A stretch of DNA of 64,000 nucleotides, taken from assembly GCA_002418285.1 (NCBI GenBank), contig DIDT01000035.1, positions 59,850 to 123,849 of the forward strand. Reading direction: 5' to 3'. Made by a program: the position numbers and the translations under genes. Below the pieces are notes generated by a model. The model worked only from the letters and a program-made list of their open reading frames with translations. It did no database searches and had not been told where the DNA came from. Below are positions 59,104-64,000 of the stretch, piece by piece. Numbering within the stretch: position 1 is the first letter of the stretch; the number at the start of each line of letters is the position of its first letter. Source of the DNA: Phycisphaerales bacterium UBA5793. Lineage in GTDB: Bacteria > Planctomycetota > Phycisphaerae > Phycisphaerales > UBA5793.

Positions 59104-59967
59104 GTGAGTCGATCACTTCTCATCTTCCCCTTCGCCACGTTGGGCGCCTGCCTCTCACCATTCACCAGCATGGCCCAGGAAATCACCGTGCAGTACGGAC
59201 GGGCTGCCCAGGCGGTCGTAACGCCTTTGACCAACGAGGGATCCGGCTCAGCCAGCTATACCCCGTACCGGCGCGCCAACAGCTACATCTCGCAAGACTG
59301 GTGGTGGTATCGCGTCAACGGCGTCTCGGATCGCGAATACGCACTGCCCGGCGGCGGCACCATCACGCAGAATCGGGACAACATGGCCACATACGACCTC
59401 CACGGAGTCGCTGACGGCCGCTTCGATGCAAGTCGCATGATGATGATTCGGTCCTACGGCCACGTTTCCAGCCAGACGGAACTCTTCCAGTCACTCTATC
59501 TCACGAACACGACCAATCAGGATCTCTCGCCGACCATCTTCCACTACGTCGACATCGACGCGAACGGCGCCGACCTCAATACCGCCCACTGGGATGCGTC
59601 TCGCGTGCCCCAGATGCGAGTAACTGATCCCGCATCGGACCGTTTCTCCAACTATCAAACCTGGAGCGCCGGAACGTTGGACACTTTCTACCAGGTCGGC
59701 GCCAGCCCCGTCGTTCTCACTCTCTTGACCGATGCAGACACCGATGACTTCGGCAACGCGGGCCTGCCCTTCCCCGAGGGCGACTGGACCGGTGGATACG
59801 AAGGGGACTTCCTCCTGCCACCTCATCAGCAGGGCTTCATCGGAGCCGCCCTGAGCACGAACAAAGTCATACCAACGCCCGGAAACGTCGTCTTGCTCGC
59901 GATCGGCGGATGCGTTGTCGGAGGCAGGCGCCGGCGCCGGCCAATTGAATCGAAGGAGAGTACCTGA
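59104..59967 (+). CDS. Secreted CTERM-anchored protein, first of a tandem pair
   Basis: A 287-residue exported protein: signal peptide to about SMAQ, then a beta-rich domain, and a C-terminal sorting tail IPTPGNVVLLAIGGCVVGGRRRRR, which follows the PEP-CTERM plan (Pro-Gly, hydrophobic helix, Arg cluster) in the PxPG form common in planctomycetes. It shares motifs with the next gene product: WWWYR(V/I)NGV, EYALPGGGTI, P(E/A)GDWTGG(Y/F)E and an HYVDID/NFVDMD strand. Function unknown; probably a surface or matrix protein. GTG start at 59104 with GAAGGAAG upstream. Confidence 0.85.
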   Translation: MSRSLLIFPFATLGACLSPFTSMAQEITVQYGRAAQAVVTPLTNEGSGSASYTPYRRANSYISQDWWWYRVNGVSDREYALPGGGTITQNRDNMATYDLHGVADGRFDASRMMMIRSYGHVSSQTELFQSLYLTNTTNQDLSPTIFHYVDIDANGADLNTAHWDASRVPQMRVTDPASDRFSNYQTWSAGTLDTFYQVGASPVVLTLLTDADTDDFGNAGLPFPEGDWTGGYEGDFLLPPHQQGFIGAALSTNKVIPTPGNVVLLAIGGCVVGGRRRRRPIESKEST

Positions 59968-60797
59968 TGCGACAGTCAAACTTGTGCACCATGATCATGA
60001 TCATCGCGGTCGGCGGATCGAGCGCCACTGCATCGGCGCAGACCATACACGTCACGAATAACTCAGCGTTAGCCAGCATCAACCCCATCGACGACTTAGG
60101 ACAGGGATCTGCCTCGTATCAACCAACCGTCCGGGCGCCGAGTTACATGACACAGAACTGGTGGTGGTATCGCATCAATGGCGTGAACGACCACGAATAC
60201 GCACTGCCGGGCGGTGGAACGATCTACAACGACAACACGAATAACGTGCTCTACGCGGTGCGCGGAGTCGAGAACGGCGCGTTCAATGCCGGCATCAACT
60301 ACAGCATGAAGTCCTTTGGCATCGGCTCGCACAAGACCATTCTTTTCCAGGCCATCACGATTGAGAACACCTCCAACCAGGCGATGTCGTTGTCGCTCTA
60401 CAACTTCGTCGACATGGATCCGAACTCCAGCAACAACAACACGGCTGGATGGGACCCGCGCTACACGTACCAGATGCGCATCTTCGATGTTGAATCGGAC
60501 AAGTTCTCCGACTACTCCGGCTACGACAGACAGAACGCATCATATCGGGTCGAAGAAAACCCAGGCCTGCTCAACGCGCTGATCGATCAGAACCCCGATG
60601 AGTTCCTGAACACCGGCATGCCCTTTGCCCGGGGCGATTGGACCGGCGGGTTCGAGTGGACTGCGACGATCAGCCCCGGAGGTCGATTCATCGCCTATGC
60701 CCAGGTCAGCACCAACCGTCATATCCCCGCGCCCGGCACAATGACGCTGCTGACCATTGGTGGACTGCTTGGCGCCCGCCGCAGGCGACGGAGCTGA
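59967..60797 (+). CDS. Secreted CTERM-anchored protein, second of a tandem pair
   Basis: A 276-residue paralogue of the preceding protein, with signal peptide (cleavage near ASAQ) and tail IPAPGTMTLLTIGGLLGARRRRRS. The shared core motifs keep the same order and spacing, so the pair arose by tandem duplication; identity is moderate, showing it is old. The start overlaps the previous stop by one base (TGATG), with GAAGGAGAG upstream. Asn/Ser-rich segments (PNSSNNNTAGW) may be loops. An exosortase gene is not in the window. Confidence 0.85.
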   Translation: MRQSNLCTMIMIIAVGGSSATASAQTIHVTNNSALASINPIDDLGQGSASYQPTVRAPSYMTQNWWWYRINGVNDHEYALPGGGTIYNDNTNNVLYAVRGVENGAFNAGINYSMKSFGIGSHKTILFQAITIENTSNQAMSLSLYNFVDMDPNSSNNNTAGWDPRYTYQMRIFDVESDKFSDYSGYDRQNASYRVEENPGLLNALIDQNPDEFLNTGMPFARGDWTGGFEWTATISPGGRFIAYAQVSTNRHIPAPGTMTLLTIGGLLGARRRRRS

Positions 60798-60809
60798 AGG
60801 CAGGTCGGC

Positions 60810-61544
60810 TCAGGACTGCCAGACAAACGATTCGAGAAACTCGCGCAGGTGCCTCGCCGTCGGGAAGGCCTTGCCGATCAAGTCGTTGCGCAGTCCGCGA
60901 CAGATCGCTTTGATCTCCGGCGGCTGCTTGGCATAGTGCTTGCGCCCGCCCACGGCGTCATAGAGCAGCCGCACGAGATTCTGCACATCTTCCTTGAAGT
61001 GCGTCGCCGTCGGCTTGCCCCAGTGAAAGAAATCGACGACCTTCACCTCGAAGAAGATCCCCTGACGCCGCACCATGACATTGCCATCGTGCAGATCGCC
61101 GTGGTACTCGTGCAGGTTGTGGACCTCTTCCAGGCCGCGAGCCAGCGCGTAGATCAGGTGCATCGCTTCGAAGGGCGGCATGCGATGGCGCGGGTGCCGC
61201 TTGACAAAGTCGCAGAGCAATTCGCCGTCCACGTATTCCGAGATGAGGCATGTGATCGCCATGTCCTTCTGACGAAACACTTCGGAATGGTGGTATTGGA
61301 TGACGATGGCGCATTTGCTCAGCCGTTCGAGTTTCTTCGCGTAGAAAGTCACCGCGCGGTCGTTGACGTTGCGATGCGGGAAGAAGAGTTTGGCGGCGCG
61401 ATGGATGCCGGTGCGCCGCTCGACCACCTTGTACACTTCGCCTTCCCAGCCGCTGCCCAGGCGCGACTCGACGACGTACTTGCCGCCGATGACCCGGCCG
61501 GGACGCAGGTTGAAGGCGCGGATTTGAACGGGCTTGGTCGGCAT
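60810..61544 (-). CDS. Small protein kinase-like protein with atypical catalytic motifs
   Basis: A 244-residue single-domain kinase without a membrane segment. The nucleotide loop is GSGWEGEVYKV, the ATP lysine is in HRAAKLFF, the catalytic loop reads HGDLHDGN rather than HRDLKPxN, and the metal motif is DFFHWG rather than DFG. HGDLHxGN loops occur in atypical kinases such as AarF/ABC1 and Kdo kinases. It is 50 bp downstream of the PP2C phosphatase gene on the same strand, which suggests that the two act on the same substrates. Activity is likely but the DFF motif leaves doubt. Confidence 0.8.
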   Translation of the reverse strand: MPTKPVQIRAFNLRPGRVIGGKYVVESRLGSGWEGEVYKVVERRTGIHRAAKLFFPHRNVNDRAVTFYAKKLERLSKCAIVIQYHHSEVFRQKDMAITCLISEYVDGELLCDFVKRHPRHRMPPFEAMHLIYALARGLEEVHNLHEYHGDLHDGNVMVRRQGIFFEVKVVDFFHWGKPTATHFKEDVQNLVRLLYDAVGGRKHYAKQPPEIKAICRGLRNDLIGKAFPTARHLREFLESFVWQS

Positions 61545-61594
61545 GAGCGAGGATCATATCACCCCGCCCCGCGCCGCCACTGCCAATCAAAACA

Positions 61595-62410
61595 TCACCC
61601 TTTCTGGCGAAAAGCAACCAACGTCAAATCATCCGGTTTGCTCGGCATTTCCGCAGCCGGCTCCATCATTCGGCTCAGCGCCAACTCCACCAGCGCCCCC
61701 ACCGCCCGGTCCAGCGGACCCCTGCGAATCCGCTCGATGATCTCCGACATGTACAGGTTGTCGAAGAGCCCGTCGGTCGCAATGAGCACCGTGTCATGGG
61801 CCTGCAGCCGGATCGTCGGCCCGATCTCGATACGCATCTCCGGCAGGCCAATGGCGTTTGAAATGATGTGCCGGTCCTTGTGATGCACCGCCTCGTCAGG
61901 ACAGAGCATCCCTGCTTCAACCGCATAGGCCACCATGGAGTGCGAGATGGACTGGAAATGAATCTTGCCGCGCTGACCGACGACGAGGATCTCCGAATCG
62001 CCGATGTGGTAAGGCCGAACGAGGTTGCCGTCGATCTCGACCATCGCCAGCGTGGTGGCGGCCCCGGTTCCCATGCCGAGCACTTGCGCCTGGGCAGCCT
62101 CGATGCCGTTGAGGATGGCGGTGCGAAGCGCCGACTCGTCATCTCCAATCTCCGCCACCGCCTCTCCAAGCACCTCCAGTGTCTGTTCCGCCGCATCCGC
62201 CCCGCCGGTCCGCCCGCCGACGCCGTCGGCCACGGCGAGCACTGATCGCCGTCGATCCACCGGCAGCACGGCGAGGGCGTCTTCGTTGTCGGTTCCCTTG
62301 GCGGGGCTGCGAATCGTGGCGTATTCGACGATGCCATGCGACAGCGACACTCCGGCCGTCTCGGGTGTATTGCTCCGGCTCAGAACCAGGTGCGACGCTT
62401 TGGGGCTCAT
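61595..62410 (-). CDS. PP2C-family protein phosphatase
   Basis: A 271-residue metal-dependent Ser/Thr phosphatase. Motifs are present in order: DNEDALAV (NEDA), VADGVGGRTGGADAA (the metal-binding ADGVGG), GTGAATTLAMVEI, HIGDSE, ATDGLFDN (DG motif) and the C-terminal KPDDLTLVAF with the second metal Asp pair. Length is typical of a catalytic core with no added domain. The ATG at 62410 directly precedes the conserved part; the open frame runs further upstream but has no support. The kinase gene lies 50 bp downstream and is presumably co-transcribed. Confidence 0.9.
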   Translation of the reverse strand: MSPKASHLVLSRSNTPETAGVSLSHGIVEYATIRSPAKGTDNEDALAVLPVDRRRSVLAVADGVGGRTGGADAAEQTLEVLGEAVAEIGDDESALRTAILNGIEAAQAQVLGMGTGAATTLAMVEIDGNLVRPYHIGDSEILVVGQRGKIHFQSISHSMVAYAVEAGMLCPDEAVHHKDRHIISNAIGLPEMRIEIGPTIRLQAHDTVLIATDGLFDNLYMSEIIERIRRGPLDRAVGALVELALSRMMEPAAEMPSKPDDLTLVAFRQKG

Positions 62411-62746
62411 GGCAATCACGGGCTGGGCACTTTCTGGAGAGCAATATCGGGCCGATAACGGGCCGGGCTGAATCCACTTTCCGGGCCGGGGGCGATGAGG
62501 ACCGCTTGTGAACCCGTCTGGGACCGCACAACCGGCCACTCCGACGGTTCCAATGCCCAGAATTGCTTGGCGCAAGGTCTTTCCAATTGGACTCTTAGAC
62601 TGGTAAGGGATGGCATGCCACTATGGTCCCTGGATCGGCCCTGACCGGAACGCCTCCCCGGCCGGGGCCACTTTTTCCGCGGTCCGGCCCGGCGTCTCCT
62701 TGCCACCTTCGGCCGGGGCCAGCGTGCCCCAGCGCCATCCGCTTTC

Positions 62747-62877
62747 GAAGGGTCGGGGGCGGAAGATGTCGGGACTGCAGCTTCCCCACGAGCCCCGGTC
62801 CCCAACACCCGACCGACCCTTTCTTTGAGCCACAGGTGCCGACGGGACGCATGGATGCGTCTCGCCGGCTTTTTTCT
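62747..62877 (+). ncRNA. Possible structured RNA ending in a strong terminator
   Basis: AAGGGTCGG (62748-62756) pairs perfectly with CCGACCCTT (62813-62821), enclosing GC-rich arms such as GGGG/CCCC near 62755-62800. It is followed by the terminator at 62838-62877. No known RNA core (RNase P, tmRNA, 6S, SRP) was seen, and no promoter was found. The terminator needs a plus-strand transcript, and no plus-strand gene lies upstream before 60797, which is why a small RNA is proposed. Confidence 0.28.
62838..62877 (+). terminator. Intrinsic terminator, plus strand, without an obvious gene
   Basis: The outer GCCG/CGGC and inner CGGGACGCAT with ATGCGTCTCG form a 14-bp stem containing one G-T pair and a bulged A, with a very short loop. 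It is followed directly by TTTTTT. This is a textbook intrinsic terminator about 2 kb after the nearest plus-strand gene. Confidence 0.65.
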
Positions 62878-63470
62878 GTTGAAGTCTCTGTCGCCTGGCA
62901 TGAGGCGCCGGCGGCGGTGAGTGAGTCAGCCAGACTGACGCGCGGGCGAAGAGTCTGAGTTCCAAAGGCCCTTCGTCCTCGCTGGCGCGTCGGTCTGGTG
63001 AGATCAGCGATGGCGATGTCGAGTTGTCGGCGATTGAAAGGCACGTCTACCTATAGCGATTCGCATGCGTCGGTGTGCGCGACGGGGGTGGATTGCGATG
63101 CAGGAGATAGGTTGGCGATGAACGAGTCGCGCGATGGCGGGCCGAGTTTTTTCGCGTGCGGCGCAGCGCCAGGCGCGATTCCAGAAAATGTGCGACGCAA
63201 AATGCGTGCCAACACGGAGATGCACCATGTCGGGAACTTTTCATGCGCGCCAGAGCGCTCCTGTGCGCGATTTTTGAGCGCGGGCGCGCGCTGCGGTGCG
63301 CGTTTGTGTAAATGAGCGCCTCTGTGCGGGACGAATCAGGAATTTTCGTCGATTTTCATTTTTCTGAGGGGGGTGATTTGGAGTTTTGCTCGACTTTTTC
63401 GCGTTTTCAAAAAGTCGGCGCACGGGGTGCAGTTTGCGTGGTGCGCGTGTGTGCGGGAGCGAAAGGACGA

Positions 63471-63498
63471 TTAGCGGCGACGCATGCGTCGCCGCTAA
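63471..63498. repeat. 28-bp perfect palindrome after the HAF protein gene
   Basis: The 28 bases from 63471 to 63498 are fully self-complementary (TTAGCGGCGACGCA and its mirror). It starts 18 bp beyond the stop of the minus-strand HAF gene and may act as its terminator stem, although no long U run follows. A symmetric protein-binding site or cruciform is the alternative. Confidence 0.55.
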
Positions 63499-63516
63499 AC
63501 GTTGGTTGTCGGCGCA

Positions 63517-64000
63517 TCAGTCGAATCGATGGACGACGAGTTGGCTGATGGCGCATTGGTTCTGGACGACGGCCTGGAAGAGGATGGTCTGGCCGCGTGC
63601 GATGAGGGGGACGGGGCGGGTGATGGTCGCGACACCTTGCTGGTTGGCGATCGCCGTGCCGATGACGGTGGGGTTGTCGAGTTGGAGGGCGTTCTGCTGA
63701 AGGTCGCAGCCGGGGATGCGCGTCCCGCCGCCGTGTCGGGAGTAGAGGAAGGTGACGCGAGCGCCGGGGGTGACGCCGGTGACGCGCAGTCCGTTCGTCG
63801 TTCCCGCGCGGCCCGGTTGAGGACCCTGCAAGGTCATCGAGGGATGCACCGGTGTGAGCAGCAGAGCCCAGTGGTCGTCGTCGTATTTCCCCGTCACCGG
63901 GATCTGGCCCGCGTTGTTGATACTCGTAGTTACCTCCATTGTCCAGTCGCGGCGCAGAGCGGGTGGCACCAGATCGTCTAGAAGCCATTTCAAAACCTCC
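63517..64000 (-). CDS. C-terminal part of a secreted HAF-repeat protein (5' end outside window)
   Basis: About 161 residues of an open frame that enters from the window edge. It begins inside a HAF-type repeat: LLDDLVPPALRRDW, then SINNAGQIPVTGKYDDDHWALLLTPV, the usual form of the last repeat in extracellular HAF proteins. A separate C-terminal domain of about 105 residues follows (MTLQGPQPGRAGTTNGLRVT..., FLYSRHGG, with a Cys pair), of the kind that ends many secreted planctomycete proteins. There is no CTERM tail. Function unknown. The stop is followed by the 28-bp palindrome. Confidence 0.8.
   Translation of the reverse strand, partial: EVLKWLLDDLVPPALRRDWTMEVTTSINNAGQIPVTGKYDDDHWALLLTPVHPSMTLQGPQPGRAGTTNGLRVTGVTPGARVTFLYSRHGGGTRIPGCDLQQNALQLDNPTVIGTAIANQQGVATITRPVPLIARGQTILFQAVVQNQCAISQLVVHRFD

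Larger units (their letters stand above)
62411..63516 (-). other. 1.1-kb intergenic region without a supportable protein gene
   Basis: No open frame here has protein-like composition, a ribosome-binding site or a recognisable motif. It contains the PP2C promoter region, many short GGCC-type inverted repeats around 62640-62730, a structured segment with a terminator (62747-62877) and, at 63300-63430, an AT-richer stretch with T and A runs unlike the rest of the window. A 105-codon plus-strand frame at 62998-63315 was considered and rejected. Confidence 0.5.

Noticed and set aside
62998..63315. 105-codon plus-strand frame in the last intergenic region
   Set aside because: No ribosome-binding site, unusual Cys/Arg/Ser composition and no motif. 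Treated as non-coding.

Overview
The window is GC-rich bacterial chromosome, densely coded on both strands. It most resembles a planctomycete of the Phycisphaerae type. This placement is inferred from several traits together: a TIGR02999-like ECF sigma factor overlapping a membrane Ser/Thr kinase gene (38053-40280), exported proteins ending in a Pro-x-Pro-Gly / hydrophobic / poly-Arg tail (59104-60797), a HAF-type secreted protein (63517-64000), an FG-GAP/ASPIC-UnbV protein (13053-14945), and many exported hydrolases with Lys/Glu-rich linkers. No mobile element, prophage, CRISPR array or rRNA was seen.

Layout. 1-6137: the start of mfd, a small glutaredoxin, and the translationally coupled cell-elongation pair PBP2-RodA. 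6200-11471: a YheT-type hydrolase, a VIT1/CCC1 metal transporter, a PTPS-family pterin enzyme with the ExxHGH motif, an HD-GYP protein and a phosphohexomutase. 11503-17093: three exported or membrane proteins of unknown role. 17221-19762: TrkH and TrkA for K+ uptake. 19767-23578: a heterodimeric ABC exporter. 23644-25732: an SDR threonine dehydrogenase and a secreted protein. 25757-26150: a likely stand-alone non-coding transcription unit. 26281-29205: a zinc ABC importer operon (ZnuA, ZnuC, ZnuB) plus a small protein. 29321-29519: tRNA-Ala(CGC) with its own promoter and terminator. 29657-37734: bifunctional proline catabolism enzyme, DUF1569 protein, SRPBCC protein, S9 peptidase and aminotransferase. 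38053-41301: ECF sigma factor, kinase and a histidine phosphatase-SnoaL fusion. 41362-55815: a nine-gene co-oriented cluster. 56056-58757: a BlaI-type repressor and an unusual M56 peptidase. 59104-60797: tandem CTERM proteins. 60810-62410: a kinase and a PP2C phosphatase. The last 1.5 kb holds structured intergenic DNA and the end of a HAF protein.

The strongest candidate for an undescribed system is 41362-55815. It encodes an exported M28 metallopeptidase and eight exported amidohydrolase-fold proteins (nine modules, because one gene is a double module). The genes are joined by ATGA/GTGA overlaps or short gaps and sit behind one candidate promoter. Only one protein (45792-47063) keeps the HxH metal motif; the others lack it at the matching position. 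This looks like one enzyme surrounded by a family of pseudoenzymes, possibly a periplasmic complex that works with the peptidase on peptide or amide substrates.

The second candidate is 56056-58383, an M56 (BlaR1/MecR1) metallopeptidase whose sensor part is a LysM domain, a NolW-like domain and a complete secretin-like domain. It is co-transcribed with a BlaI-type repressor whose promoter carries two matching operator dyads.

All calls come from reading the sequence and recalling family motifs; no database search or structure prediction was run.
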